Positions 1-11,879 of a stretch of DNA of 64,000 nt are shown piece by piece (position 1 is the first letter of the stretch; each line of letters begins with the position of its first letter). Position numbers and translations under genes: made by a program. Below the pieces are notes generated by a model, which searched no databases, was not told the origin of the DNA, and saw only the letters and a list, made by a program, of their open reading frames with translations. Location of the stretch: NCBI GenBank assembly GCA_963989385.1, contig OZ022503.1:89253138-89317137 (forward strand), read 5' to 3'. This DNA is from Ctena decussata. Its lineage: Eukaryota > Mollusca > Bivalvia > Lucinida > Lucinidae.

Positions 1-1490
1 TAGCAAAACAATGTATCTAAAGGTACATGTACATATATATGTAAAGCGGTCGGGAAAATGACTAATTTCAAACCCCTGTAAATTTGTCAAAAACAATTTT
101 TCGACATCAAACGTCTGTATTCACATTTTAAACAAGTCGTTACAAGCTATACCAAAACGAACTATAACTGTAATCTAGATTTATGTTTTATGTTGTTTTG
201 TTTCTTAATTTACCGGTTCTAACTCTTATTTACATCCTAAAGCGTATCGCTTGCATGCATGCCGAATGCTGCCTAGAATAACCGTTTATGTATCCATACG
301 ATTAGACAGAGGATTTGTTTTTATTTATTACTTTCGAAAGCATTTATTTCAAGATTTTAAGTCAACAGATAAAATAATGCAATATAAGTTTGTGAATAAT
401 TCACAAAATACACTGTCGGACATTTAAAACTTTCTATATGAGTTTTCTTGATTACTAATTTGACATTAATGAGCAATGAATTTGATTAATATTTTTACAT
501 CTTGATATGTGGTAGTCTCTCTTTCTCTCTCTCAATCTTATGTAGCAAGCTATCTTGAATTCATATATGATCTAGCATGGCCCGTAAGACATGAGATCTG
601 AATTCAGATGCACGATTAACAAAATGTTTGATGATCCCTGATAGCATGAAAGATAAAAGGTATGATTTTTTTTTTTGGCCGCATGCGGAAGCAGTAAGCA
701 TTTTTAACCACATGCAGGTGCAGTAAGCCCTTGATAAAATAGTTGATAAATATATGAGTTCAGTTCGTCATGAAGATATATGCAATCTAAATTCAGCGGC
801 ATGATAGATAGAGAAATTTGATGATTCTTGAAAACATGAAAGATGTATGATGTATGAATATCATTGAAGTGATTACAACTTAATGGTATATACATCATTT
901 TTTCATGGCCACATACGATGGGCCACTGATAAATGATAACTTGATCTATGAACTCATGATTTGTTTTGACAATTTTAATGATTCTTGGTAACATGAGCAT
1001 TTTGAGATATGTATTTGACCAAGCTGATTACATCATGATGATGTGTTGCAACATTTTTAGGGCCATATCTACATGATGTAGCTGGTCATTGTTAATTCAT
1101 TAATGAATTCCTGATTTTAATATGTCCAACAGAAGGTTACGAGTAATTTAAACAGAACAGTGATGCTTGATCACATAATAATCATAAGGAATGAAATTCA
1201 CGATTAGACAGAGGATATTGTGGTTCACATATCCCAAACTGAACTGCCGTGGATACATTTTTTCCGAGCTAGAGTATGTTGTTATTGTAGAACAAAATAA
1301 TTAAGCATAAACTTAAAGAATGACTGTTTTCCAGTTTTTTTTTTCTGTTTACTAGTTGTTATTATTTCTAATATTGAGCACTGGTAATTATTCAGATATC
1401 ATGCTTGTACATTATTAATTATTTACCATATCCAATTTGGTCACTTCTACAGATATTAATGAAAGACAGCAGATATACACGTTCACTTAC
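1..1490. other. AT-rich non-coding sequence, probably intron
   Basis: No coding exon, RNA gene or recognised mobile element is visible. It lies directly downstream of the last CUB half-exon of the minus-strand gene, so it is probably its next intron. A degenerate motif of about 27 bases (TGATGAT, then CTTG or CCTG, then ACATGAAAGAT or similar) recurs near 625, 818 and 975, suggesting an old tandem duplication. Confidence 0.4.
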
Positions 1491-1650
1491 TTTCAATTTC
1501 TTCATAGGTTAGGTTAAAACCTTTAGCAGAGTTCATAAAATCTGACTTGAACTTAACGATCAAAACATTTGAACTGGTCTTCATGGAGGCAGTTATACCG
1601 CCGACATCAGCACCACAAAGCCTATAGTATCCTTCAAAGCCATCATATAT
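1491..1650 (-). CDS. CUB-5, second half exon of a CUB/kringle multidomain gene
   Basis: A 160-nt exon on the minus strand, bounded by an acceptor (TTACAG before 1650) and a donor (GTAAGT after 1491). It reads in phase 0 as the C-terminal half of a CUB domain: it opens IYDGFEGYYRLCG, has the core strand SSNVLIVKFKSD, and ends GFNLTYEEIE plus one base. YDG, CG, the S-N-L-V-F-SD strand and the GF...Y ending are the normal landmarks of this half of CUB. With the exon at 2708-2925 it makes 378 nt (126 codons). The final phase 1 matches every other domain boundary in the gene. CUB domains are extracellular beta-sandwich binding modules. The ligand is unknown, and no stop or membrane segment follows inside the window. 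Confidence 0.88.
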
Positions 1651-2707
1651 CTGTAAGACAGATATCTAGCTACATCATGTCATGCAAATACAGGTATCAT
1701 AAGTTTTGGAATGTTTTAGATCTCTGTGCACATTCGTAGTTTGCTCATGACATGCAACACTCACACAACACTTATTGGATATTGCTGATTTAATAGAAGT
1801 ATCATCCAAATAAGTGTCGATAATTTCGTCTAAATAAAACTGTTTCAAAACCCTGGTTGTTTAACTTGGCTAGTTTAAATATCCGTTTCCGTCTATACTA
1901 CGAAACACAAAACTTAGGAAGCTAATACTTGATCAGTTGCAAAGATAGGTTAGAATAAATGTAAGATAGGGTAGAAGAAATGACATCTTACAAGCTTTGA
2001 ATATCTTTAATATGTTTACTGATTTAAACCAATATATTGTACCTAGTGTACGTGTTACATAAAGCATTCCAGCCACGACATGAATTAAGTTACTACTTGA
2101 ATGCTTACTGAATAATAAGCTTATTTATGTATATCTGAAAAATCTAACTTGTCAAAGTGACATGACCCAAACCGGAGTTTGGCTTGCATTCAATTATTTC
2201 GATTTATTCTGGCTTATTGCATGTTCTCGAAGCATTGGATGATCGGTCATCTCCTTCCTGATATCCCTGATGTCTGTCATTTTTTAGGGCGCAAGTGTTG
2301 CGGGATCTCATTTGGGCAATACGCTGTTCAGTAAATACGTAAACGTATTATACCTGATGTCTTCAGCTGCTGAGTCTTGCGCAATGCATCCGTATGTTAG
2401 CTCGAAGTGAGAAATGTGTTGACAACCGAGGCCTGCCATTATGTTTACTCGTTCACATTTTCCGTGTTCAGCCACAGTCATATTTCTTCCGCAATTCATA
2501 CAAAGTGAAGCACTTTTGTAACTTCTTATTTTGTTTGCTATAAGGTAGATCCCTTCCAAAAGTAACTCAGATATTGAAAGAAAGAACCTGCTCCTAGTTT
2601 GAAAAGAGGACAAATAAAATGATTCTTCCCTTGAGAGTGTCCTAATTCAACATCTCAAAGGCACAGATTGTCTGAAGTAACGCTTAGATACAATTATTGA
2701 TACTTAC
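1651..2707 (-). other. Intron inside CUB-5
   Basis: A 1057-nt phase-0 intron splits CUB-5 at the position where the other four CUB domains are split. A cysteine-containing open frame at 2308-2613 on the same strand has no CUB, kringle or other recognisable pattern and no matching splice sites, so I do not call it coding. Confidence 0.6.
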
Positions 2708-2925
2708 CTCAATGTAATCCATTGAACAAATACTTTTTTGATAAACAACGTCCAAATCTGCGTAAACAAACCAATATTGTATCCGCATGCCAGCATCAAC
2801 CTCCACAGTCCAGAGACAGTCCAGGTTGAAGTCATATAAACCATCAGCATCTTTATCCGGGGTAGTTATCGAACCCGACCGATTTCGAATAATCTCATTA
2901 CAGTCTTTGTCCGAGAGTACACTGG
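2708..2925 (-). CDS. CUB-5, first half exon
   Basis: A 218-nt minus-strand exon with acceptor AATAG before 2925 and donor GTAAGT after 2708. It enters with two bases of a split codon and ends on a codon boundary. The peptide contains first cysteine DKDC, the acidic loop PDKDADGLYDFN, DCLWTVE and third cysteine SICSMDYIE, which are the first-half landmarks of CUB (C1, then C-x-W, then C3-x-D). DKDADGLYD fits the pattern DxDxDGxxD in place of the usual tyrosine/proline turn. It is the longest of the five first-half exons, 18 nt longer than three of the others, with the extra residues lying between the W strand and C3. Confidence 0.9.
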
Positions 2926-3716
2926 CTATTTAACCAACAAAAACATTGATTTATTGACAACACTTCGCATTTCTGTATTTCAAGTGTAACTGAGTACGAA
3001 TGGAAAATTGAAATTGGAGCTTAATGCTTTAGCAGAGCGGATATCATTACACTCGTACGTTTCACAGGCATGTCCCTTCTACGGGTCTTTATCAGACATA
3101 AGGGGTAGGTACCAACTGCTAGAATGTTGGGTGGCATTTCCAATATGACCAACCCATCACATCTAGTTCCGCGACAATATAACAGAATGAATATATTACA
3201 AACTTGATCGGTATAAGTTTGTTTGAATGTCATCGAACAGTTAGAGATGGGTTGTCGACAGCTTAAATGGATATGCTTAAAGGCCTGGATTCAGAAACCA
3301 TCGGCAAGGGATTAACTACCTATTTGAGTTTTTAAGTCCTCTGCAGGACCTACGCCTAATAAGGTCTGTTATTGGAATTGTATGACCTCCTGGGGATGTT
3401 TACACTTTGGTGTCTGGAGAAATAGTTAGATAAACAACTTAAGTTTGCCTTTTTTGTCCACCTAGGCCTTAAACTCTTGCTTAAATTTGCAAAATAAACA
3501 CTTGCAGCTGCATGTTTGTACACTAGACACAAACCCAAGGCCAACGCCCGGAGCTGAAACTTGTATTAAAGGTGATTTATGAACTCTTTTTAGAAATGCC
3601 TACAACATTTTGATTTCTGTTTCGAAATGTAATAGAAATACAAAACAATGTCTGGCCTTGAAGACTCGGGATTAGCTGTATCAATATTTACCCTGTTAAG
3701 CCGGTTCTGAAAATTT

Positions 3717-3863
3717 CAAGAGTAACTACACTTCAGGAACTCACTGAATCAGATCCCAAACCCATCCCCAACATCAAAGGGAAAGATTGACAAAGACATC
3801 CCAACAAACAATAAATAACAAGTGATAAGCCGAGTCAGCAGCTCTTTCCCAAATAGGTGGCAA
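3717..3863 (-). repeat. Penelope-like element 3' tail fragment (subfamily II)
   Basis: About 147 bases starting at AAGAGTAACTACACTTCAG and ending near GGTGGCAACA. They are nearly identical to parts of 4731-5320 and 41741-42010, where the same sequence leads into the tail found behind Penelope-like reverse transcriptase. This copy is a short truncated piece in the intron between CUB-5 and CUB-4. Confidence 0.7.
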
Positions 3864-3981
3864 CATATTGTCATGTCGCAATATGAACTTGTACTTATGG
3901 TGTCAAGTTCACTTTAATCCAACCAACTATATGCTCTTGTCCTCTTGATGAATTTATGTGAACGTAGTGCAACGGTCATAT

Positions 3982-4110
3982 GAGCCACGACACGAGAAAA
4001 CCAACAATGTGATTGTGTGCACAGCGCAGACTCAGTCTGATCAGAGTCTTCGCTGTCCGCATGAAGGTAGCTAAGACTCTAAGCTACCCTTTAAGCGCCT
4101 AGCAAATGGT
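3982..4110. mobile_element. MITE, GAGCC family, left part only
   Basis: Starts with the family terminus GAGCCACGACACGAGAAAA and continues with the GCAGACTCAG...TCTGATCAGAGTCTTCGCTGT interior seen in full copies at 8563-8778 and 55561-55796. The right half is missing. Confidence 0.75.
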
Positions 4111-4730
4111 TTATCAATCATTTATCCTATCCTAGAGATAGTCTAAGGCAAACTTAGCACAGGCCCTCCCTTCTGTTCAAGAGTGACAAATGCTTTACAT
4201 TCAAGAAAGCGTCTCACTAACATTAATGAATAGTAGATAGGATATTACAATTTTTGTGTAAAAAGCATGGAATCATTGATTGATTTTACAACTTAACAAC
4301 TATCGTTTTCTTGTCACCAATCAATAATAGATGTCCTTTTAACATTCCTCGTAAATATAAACGAAATGACAAAATAGCTGAATTAACACTAATCTGTTAT
4401 CAAAATTACATTTCCTTATCCGAGTGTACACATATATACTTTCTAATAATAAAAATCTAATCCCCGAGCCTTAAGTATTTTTATCTAAAACTTATGTTTG
4501 TCTCTTGTGTAAACTTACGTTTAAAAGGAAATTTATGAAGCAATATTTTTCCAGAACGAAAATAATCTCTATTTAAGAATTGTGAAATGAAGCTAATTTT
4601 GACTGATTGATTTGATGTTATATCTAATACAAGAATAAAATAAATTAAATACAGTTAATACGTGTAACTTCTAACAAAGCTTGTGGCACATGATTTCCAG
4701 TAAATACGCCTGTATACAAATACAAATATA
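4111..4730. other. AT-rich intron sequence, nothing recognised
   Basis: Continues the intron between CUB-5 and CUB-4. No exon, RNA gene or repeat shared with the rest of the window was seen. Confidence 0.4.
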
Positions 4731-5320
4731 AAGAGTAACTACACTTCAGGAATTGACTGAATCAGATCCCAAACCCTATCCCCAACATCAAAGGGAAAGA
4801 TTGACAAAGACATCCCAACAAACAATAAAAAACAAGTGATAAGCCGAGTCAGCAGCTCTTTCCCAAATAGGCGGCAACGCAGCTATCTTTACTGAACTAA
4901 ATAATCCAGACCAACAGAACGGTTACAACAGACTAAGCAATTTATACGAAAAACATTTAACAACTATTTTTACCTATTTTCTATTTTTATTATAGAAGGG
5001 TTTTAATGAGAACACAATAAATTAAACAGCACCGAACATAAAACAAATGCAACCGCAACAAAAGTACCGCCTTGGGACGGTCAGTAATAAACTACTGGGG
5101 GTTTAAAACGGTTTTACTGGGCCCAAACCTTCACCTTCACCCTCCGCCGCGGTGCACACAATTAGTTGGTGGTTCGGTTCGTATGGAGGTCCCCTAATTC
5201 ATCAGAGAGTCATCGCAGGCAACCATTAATATCAAGAAAAGACCGTGATGAAGCAAAGATGAGGATTCGACAGCCAAAACATGTCGAGACATCTGGAGAT
5301 CCCTGGGCGTCAGCAACAAG
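4731..5320 (-). repeat. Penelope-like element 3' tail (subfamily II)
   Basis: Minus-strand copy of a retroelement tail. It contains the motif seen behind all Penelope-like copies here (plus-strand ACCGCCTTGGGACGGTCAGT, near 5068) followed by a TACTGGGGG stretch and a GGTTCGGTTCGTATG stretch. The part before 5000 matches 41741-42010. No coding part of the element remains, so it is 5' truncated. Confidence 0.75.
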
Positions 5321-6386
5321 TTTAATTACTGGCCATTCATGAAATCACTGCAGCATTTAAGTTACAATTTTTTGTTAGTTTGAAGTGCAATTTTGTAACC
5401 GTTTGACACACAAACGAATCCAAGAACGTCATTTTTCCTTTATAGATTTATTATAGAATACCTAACATTGTATAAAAAAGTTTCTACAAAGTCTATGGAG
5501 AGGACAGTTTTGGTATTTTTGGTCAGGTATACCCCCTCCCCTTAAGAGAATAACTGAGTCCCGCTAGCCTCATTGTCTCCGTCCAGTCTATAATGTTGTC
5601 ACGTGAATTCTTCATCTGTTGGCCTAAAGGTTAGATCGTGATGCTTCTCTAGCGTCTGGAATATTTTATCGTCATTATCATCACGCACATTTTCTAATAG
5701 CTCCGTTATGAATGAAATACTGTGGAGTGGGCCGTGATACCCAAAATCATACATCCATTGATATTTACAATACAATATAAACGTACCAATAGCAAATTTA
5801 GTGCAACAGACGCTCGTTTCCGTATTTAACTTTTTCAGTGGCCTAACCCAAAAAGTTAAAAAAGGATGATGGGCAGGTGTCTGTAAGCAACGACCATTCC
5901 CTCTCCGACCTACACTTACTGTTGTATTCAGCGGGACACATTAGCTGCAGACATCAGGTAAGAGACGCCGAAGTATTAACTCGCGAGTGCAGGTGTCCCC
6001 ATCCAGCCACCCACCCCTGCGTCTTGAGAAAGCCAGCGGCCAAATACAACAAATACTTGTTATGAACGACCCGTAAGTTATACCCTCACTTTGAACCTTC
6101 TAACTTTCGGGTGAATGCTTAAAATGATTTCTCAGTTATATATTTTCTCAACTTTGACACAAAAACAGAAGTACTTTAACGAATTCATTCCGAAAAATAC
6201 ACTTAAGGCTCATTTTTATTATACTACGCGTGACTTGCCTTCTAGAAGTAGTTTACGTCTAGGCTTGACCTTTAACTGATAGATGGTATACCATTATTGC
6301 TGGCGTTAGCGCACACTAACTATCCTAGACGTACAAGTACCCGTACAAGTTAGAAGTCTTTACATCCGTAATAAAAAAGGACATAC
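5321..6386. other. Intron sequence, nothing recognised
   Basis: No exon, RNA gene or shared repeat seen. Open frames here are short and featureless. Confidence 0.4.
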
Positions 6387-6549
6387 CTTGTAACTGAATA
6401 TAGGACATATTGAAGCCCATAGCCTGCGTACTGCTATCAGAGTAAAACTGCACATATAACGCATTAGATTTTGTTTCTCCTGACTGCAGCGTATAGGTAC
6501 CACAGACAACTATTGGATAGCGCGAAGATGGAGTTGTTCTTTCCCAGAT
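6387..6549 (-). CDS. CUB-4, second half exon
   Basis: A 163-nt exon with acceptor TTCTCAG before 6549 and donor GTATGT after 6387. It is read in phase 0 and ends with one base of a split codon. It encodes IWERTTPSSRYPIVVCG, then SNALYVQFYSDSS and MGFNMSYIQLQ. The usual YDG turn is replaced by WER, but the CG, the S-N-L-V-F-SD strand and the GF..SY ending are conserved. It joins 8105-8304 to give 363 nt (121 codons). Domain identity is firm; function beyond an extracellular binding module is unknown. Confidence 0.88.
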
Positions 6550-8104
6550 CTGAGAAAAAAAAAACAAAAACAATCAGCTTAGTTCAATTGGTACTCATGT
6601 CTTTCGACAAAATTAAACCAGGAAAATTAGTTGGGAAATTATTTTACATGATTTTTCCTATATGCAGGACTCATTTGCTGACATGCCACGCCCTTTCTAG
6701 AAAGGTTAATCGACGGCGGTCTAGCAGCGTTTTGCGCAGCCGGCTAAGATCGTCTTAATTATGTAGAGTTCACCAGGCAGCCAATTAAGGTATAACGCAC
6801 ATGAATATTTCAATGGTATTACTTTCATCATCAGCAGAACAATGGAAAAGGCAAAGTAAGCCATATATGGTTGCTTGACAGATTTGAACTCATTTATTAT
6901 GCATTAATGGTCAGATTTGAGTCTGCACATGGTTATTTTCTCTTCTGACTCGTTCCTACTATAAAACGTTCGCCATTCTCATTTGTTTCATTTGTGTCTT
7001 AAACTAAAACCTTAACTCCGGTGAAGTACTAAATATACTGAAGTCCAAGTTTTTTCTTCGGCTACTTGGTCAATCTACGATTTTCCATTCAACAATCTTA
7101 CTTCATACCCATGTTCGTTCGGTTTACCGTGCGTGTCTTTCGTAAACTGTTGTCGATTAATGTGTATATTTCTTTATATTTTGCATATTGGATCTGACTG
7201 TGTTAATTTCCTGATCATTGCAAATCTTTATACTTTGCACCCTTCAATAAGAATACATTATGTCTATTTCGAAGTCGTTTTCCCGTCAGTCTATTCCTTT
7301 GATACACGCATATTGCATTCATAAGTTGCGTTATATTGTCAACAGACAGACTTAATAAAACTAAAATATTAAAGAGTTCCTTCAACAGCAGGGTTTTCAT
7401 TCAGAAGAAGGAACATGGGTCAGACTACGTAGTTTTGGCTAATAAAGCCTCATCAGTGACCCTGACAATATCTGGTGACGAAACCAGAGAAAAGCATACT
7501 GAAATTTTTGAATTTTAATTGGGCAGTCGATTCATATACTGACTAGTATCAAAAAGGTTTAAATTAGCTGGCTGTGCCCTTGGAGAGACAGGTGCCACGT
7601 CGAGTTGTTACAATAAAGATAGTCTCAGGTTTGAACCCGGTTTCTGCAAGCCAGCGACTGGAAATCTGTCCGTCAACGCAGTGGTGAATGGATGAATATT
7701 TCGATGCAGAGAAGGATGAGACCCTGATTAACACTGCCTTTCATGTCCTGAGCCCATGATTCCGTAGCATCTAACGGCCTCCGTCCACAGGGCCACTAGG
7801 CTACTGGAAACTTATCCCTTCGCTTAAGTATGCTGGTGGCTGTCCTACATGCATGTTCTTATTAGAATGCCTTCTGTTCTATATACGTGAGACACCGACT
7901 GCGATATATTTACGTGTGAGAGGTGTATTTGGAAATAATCCCGAGAAACTTTTCTTATTGCTCAACGAACACATATGTTGTGACCTCATTGCAACTGTCT
8001 CACCGAATCGGTTCTAATGATTTGCCACAGAATATGTATTTATCGAGAAATACGAAAAAATATCCTTTCTTTATTCATGTACTGCTTATTAGGAGTACAT
8101 TTAC
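6550..8104. other. Intron inside CUB-4
   Basis: A 1555-nt phase-0 intron. About 7420-7560 contains, in reverse orientation, a piece of a repeat also present at 31600-31800 and 54390-54565 (GATGAGGCTTGAATTGCCGA or close variants). Nothing else was recognised. Confidence 0.5.
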
Positions 8105-8304
8105 CTTTAGAAAATCGTTTCTACAGGCAGTTGTTGATTCTATGTCGACGAAGTAGATATGGAATTGTATCATGTGGTCTGTAGAAGCCTCGACAATCCA
8201 GAGACAGTCAATATTTACATCATACAACCCATCGTTGTTGTAGTCAGGGGCCACAATTACACCAATTCTACTTTCTAAAACATCTTGGCATTTCTTATAT
8301 GTTT
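8105..8304 (-). CDS. CUB-4, first half exon
   Basis: A 200-nt exon with acceptor TTTTAACAG before 8304 and donor GTAAAT after 8105. Two bases of a split codon are followed by 66 codons, ending on a codon boundary. Visible landmarks are YKKC (C1), PDYNNDGLYDVN, DCLWIVE (C2 and W), and TACRNDFLK (C3 followed by D). DYNNDGLYD is a DxNxDGxxD version of the acidic loop found in most CUB domains of this gene. The exon has the same length and phases as those of CUB-1 and CUB-3. Confidence 0.9.
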
Positions 8305-8469
8305 CTGTTAAAAGCAAGCATATCGTTTTATCATTTTGTAATATGGTTAGTTAACACATATCTTCTTAAATTGCTGGTTTATATTATACTCCACATAAAA
8401 AATAAATTCTGAAGGCAGTTGTTTGAAAGCAAGGAAGAAAACAGTAGACTCGGTTCAATTGAGCCTACT

Positions 8470-8552
8470 CATGCCCATCCCCCCAAGCATCGGTATCAGC
8501 GGCATTTACTTTTCAAACTGACTCAGAATGAGCCTAAATTCCCGAAGGACAA
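8470..8552. repeat. Short dispersed repeat (AGCATCGGTATCAGCGG family)
   Basis: About 80 bases containing CATCGGTATCAGCGGCAT and AACTGACTCAGAATGAGCCT recur with changes at 39783-39860 and 40090-40165. Type unknown; no terminal repeats are evident. Confidence 0.5.
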
Positions 8553-8562
8553 GATATTATTT

Positions 8563-8778
8563 GAGCTGCGACACGACAAAACCGCCTAGTATTCAAACCA
8601 GCCTGGGCATCCGCCCAGTCTAATCAGAGTCTTCGCTGTCCACATGAAGATAGCTGAGACCCTTAGCTACCCTTCAAGCACTTAGCAAAGAGTCTGATCA
8701 GACAAATTGGATGCCCAGACTGATCTGAGTCTGCCATGTGCGCACAACCATTTTGTCGTTTTTTTCGTGTCGTGGCTC
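8563..8778. mobile_element. MITE, GAGCC family, complete
   Basis: The left end GAGCTGCGACACGACAAAA pairs with the right end TTTTTCGTGTCGTGGCTC as an imperfect terminal inverted repeat, and the interior is also self-complementary around GATCAGA. It is flanked on both sides by ATTT (8559-8562 and 8779-8782), a 4-bp target duplication. It has no coding capacity. Related copies lie at 3982, 11600, 24300, 29547, 37170, 39485 and 55561. Confidence 0.8.
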
Positions 8779-8793
8779 ATTTGTTAATGTAGG

Positions 8794-9030
8794 GAGAGTA
8801 AAATGAAAGGCAATCATCAGGAACTGATACAATCAGATCGCATATCCCATCCTCAAAACCAAACTTGAAAGAAGTTCATACATAAATTGACAACCGTTCA
8901 CGAAAGATACGGACGCTAAACCGAATTAACTTATCCACAGATAGATGGTCATTCAGCTATGACCCAATCAAAACATAACTCACAAAACAAGTGCACAAAA
9001 GAATGAACATGGACAACCACAATAAGTAAC
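8794..9030 (-). repeat. Penelope-like element tail remnant
   Basis: Contains AGGCAATCATCAGGAACTGA, CAATCAGATC and a CAAAACCAAACTTG stretch, a diverged version of the outer 3' end of the Penelope-like tails in reverse orientation (compare 19480-19560). No coding part is present. Confidence 0.45.
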
Positions 9031-9189
9031 TGTGATATTTACTTTACCTATTTCACTGCCTGGATCGAGATCCGGAACATCCTTTTTAGGAAACGGAACA
9101 TCACACCAAACAGGGCGGACCGGTTTACACACGCTAGGTTGATGCTTCGTTTTATCGGATTTTATGAATATGCATCGTATGCATCAGTC

Positions 9190-11500
9190 AAACTCCTTTA
9201 ACAAGTTTGTTCAAATGACGTCCCCAGGGTCCAAAATGGCCCCGCCCCAGATTGCCCTCGGTTTGAACCATAGTATTGCCAAAAAATGAATAAAAAATAC
9301 TCAAAGTCTTCTTCTTCTGAGCCACTTAGCTCAGATGCTTGAAATTTGGTATGTAGCATTGCCTAGTGATCCTTTACCGAGTTTGTTCAAACGATGGCCC
9401 CTAGGTCCAAGATGACCCCTGCCCCAGGGGGTCCTGGGTTTGAACCACTGAAATACATAGGAGATATTCAAAAAACATCTTCAGAATCACTTGGCTCAGT
9501 TGCTTGATATTTAGGTATGTAGTATTGCCTAGTAGTCTTTACCAAGTGTGTAAAAAATGATGACTCTAAGATCTAAAATAGCCCCGCCCCAGGGGATCTT
9601 TAGTTTGAACCATAAAACACATAGAAAACTATTCAAAATCTTCTTCTTTAGAACAACTTGACTTAGATGCTTGAAATTTGGAAAGTAGCATTGGCTAGTG
9701 GTCTTTACCAAGTTTGTTCTACTGATGGCCCGAGGGTCCAAGATAGCCCCGTCCCAGGGGATCCTGGGTTTGAACCATAGAAATACATAGAATAATATTC
9801 AATAAAAATTCTTCTTGAGAACCACCTGACTAATACGCCTGAAATTTCATAGGTAGCATTGCCTGATGGCTTTTACCATTTTTTTAAAATAATAATCCCT
9901 GGGTCAAAAATGGCACGCCCAGGGGTTCCTGGGTTTGAACCACAGAAATACAAAGTAAAAGATTTAAAAAAAATTCTTCAGAACCACTTGGCTCAGATGC
10001 TTGAATTTTTTTATAATGCATTGTCTGGTAGACTTCACGGTTGATAGCTTTGCTGCACTCTTTAATTGCACACCGGGGGATCGGTCGTCAGACTCTATGA
10101 TGGCCCCGACCTAAAGCTATATATTTTAGTTGGTTGGGACCGGAGCCTTTTTGTCTGTTGCTTGGTCCACCGGGGCTCAACTGGTGACCTTCTTTTGCTT
10201 CAGATTTCCAGTGGGGTTGTTTGGCAGGACAGGGATCTGCACCTGTCAGACGGCCCGTTGTATCTGTTGAGTCCTCGTCTTTGCTTCTTCATGGTGTTGA
10301 AATTTGATTTATGTGTTTACCGTGATGATTCATTGACGAGTTAGAGGGTTATCATGCGAACCGAACAACCAACTAAATGTTTTGTACCACTTCAGAAACT
10401 GAGGGTGAGGTTGGGCCTGTAAAATCGATTTAAGCCCCCCAGTAATTCATTACTGACCGTTCCAAGGCGGTAGTTCTGTTGTGGTTCTTTGTTGCCTGTT
10501 TTTGGTGTCAGAGTTTCTGTGATGTTTTACCTTATGTATGTTATTATTATTTTTGGTTCGGTTTGGGTTGCTGAGTGGCCACCTTTTGGGAACATGCTGC
10601 TCACTCGGTTGGCCATATGTTCTCTGTATCTTGATTATTTGTAATCTTAGTTGTTTCCAACTATGGTTTGAGGGCTGGATTTGAATTTTGATTGTTTCAG
10701 TTCCTGGTCTTTGCATACTTTTTACTTCTACAAAATTTATCTAAATGGGGTCCCTAGGGTTCAAAATGGCCCCGCTTCAGGAGTCCTTGGCTTCAACCTT
10801 AGAAATACATGAACATTTATTAACATATTTTGTTTCGTAGTATCACTTGGCTCAGATGCTTGAAATTGGGTACGTTGCATTGCCTAGTGGTCCCTTATTA
10901 AGTTTAGTCAAGTGATGATGGCCCAGGGTTCAAATGGCAATTCTTCAAAGGGTCTTGAGTTGGAACCATAGAAATACATAGAATATATTAAAAAATCTTC
11001 TTCTTCAGAAACAAATTAGCTCAGGTGATTGACATTTGGTATGTAGCATTGCCTAGTGGTCTTTACCAAGTTTGTTCAAATCGTTGTCCCATTGTTCATA
11101 ATGGACCCAACCAAGGAGGTCCTGAGTTTGAACCTTAGAATTATATAGAAACTATTCGAAATTCTTCTTCTTCAGAACCATTTGGCTCAGTTGCCTGAAA
11201 TTGCCTGGTTGCCTTCTACGAAGTTTGCTTCATTAATAGCCCTTGGGTCTAAAAATGGCCCTGTGGAGTGGGGTCTTGGGTTCAAAATTAAAATATACTT
11301 AAAAATCTTCTTCTCCAGAATGGCTCAGTAAAGATGCTTGAAATTTGGTATGTAGCGTTGCCTAATAGTCCTTTACAAAGTTTGTTCAAATGATGGCCCA
11401 AAGGTCCAAAATGGACCTACCCCAGGGGGTCATGTGTTTGAACCACAGAAGTATATTGAAATGCATTCAAAAATTCTCTTTTCAGATTCACTAGGCGCAA
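9190..11500 (-). repeat. Tandem array, about 170-bp unit (same family as 26020-28049)
   Basis: Repeated units of about 165-175 bp built around GAAATTTGGTATGTAGCATT, a GCCTAGTGGTCTTTACCAAG segment, AAAATGGCC and a TTCTTCTTCAGAACCA segment. Unit starts are visible near 9345, 9515, 9675, 9840, 10860, 11030 and 11340. Read in reverse this is the unit of the inserted element at 26020-28049. The element termini seen there are not recognisable here, so this copy is degraded. A Penelope-like fragment interrupts it at 10036-10727. Confidence 0.8.
10036..10727 (+). mobile_element. Penelope-like element, 5'-truncated copy A
   Basis: Starts inside the coding end of the reverse transcriptase frame (last residues before a stop: SFAALFNCTPGDRSSDSMMA) and continues through the whole 3' tail to ATACTTTTTACTT. 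It is nearly identical, in opposite orientation, to 13555-14230: I count three or four base differences in about 690. It sits inside the tandem array, so it inserted after the array formed. The two long open frames in the tail (10066-10344 and its complement) recur in each copy simply because the DNA is conserved; they have no domain and look like tail, not protein. Confidence 0.8.
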
Positions 11501-11599
11501 CAGTCTGAACTGTTCCTCCAGAGATACATTGTACTTTCAGAGTTGTATGGAATCTCTTTCATAGAAATTTAGCCTTAGCAACAACATAGCAACCACTTA

Positions 11600-11805
11600 A
11601 GTCGTTTTATAAATATGGCCTCTGGACATCCTATCTGGTAAGAGTCTTCGCTGGCTTCTTGGAAATAGCTTAGACACTCAGCCACCCTTATAAGCACATT
11701 ATAAAGACTCTTATCATCAGAGTGGACGGTCGCCAAGGATGATCTGTATGTAAGCTTTGCGAATACAGTGTATGCCACATAATTGGTTTTGTCGTGTCGG
11801 GGCTC
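11600..11805. mobile_element. MITE, GAGCC family, degenerate copy
   Basis: The right end TTTTGTCGTGTCGGGGCTC and interior fragments (AGAGTCTTCGCTGG, AGACTCTTATCATCAGAG) match the family. The left terminus is lost. Confidence 0.6.
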
Positions 11806-11879
11806 ATTATGCTTTCAATTTCGAAGAAAGTGTGGAGGCATATTGCTTCTGGGTTGTCTGTCCGCCCCTCCGTCCGTCC

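Noticed and set aside
2308..2613. Cysteine-containing minus-strand open frame between the two halves of CUB-5
   Set aside because: It interrupts a CUB domain split at a conserved intron position, has no recognisable cysteine pattern, and has no splice sites of matching phase.
10450..10716. An 88-residue frame repeated almost unchanged at 13565-13831 and 42156-42422
   Set aside because: It recurs because the Penelope-like tail DNA is conserved; it runs antisense to the element's RT, has no domain, and does not start near a promoter.
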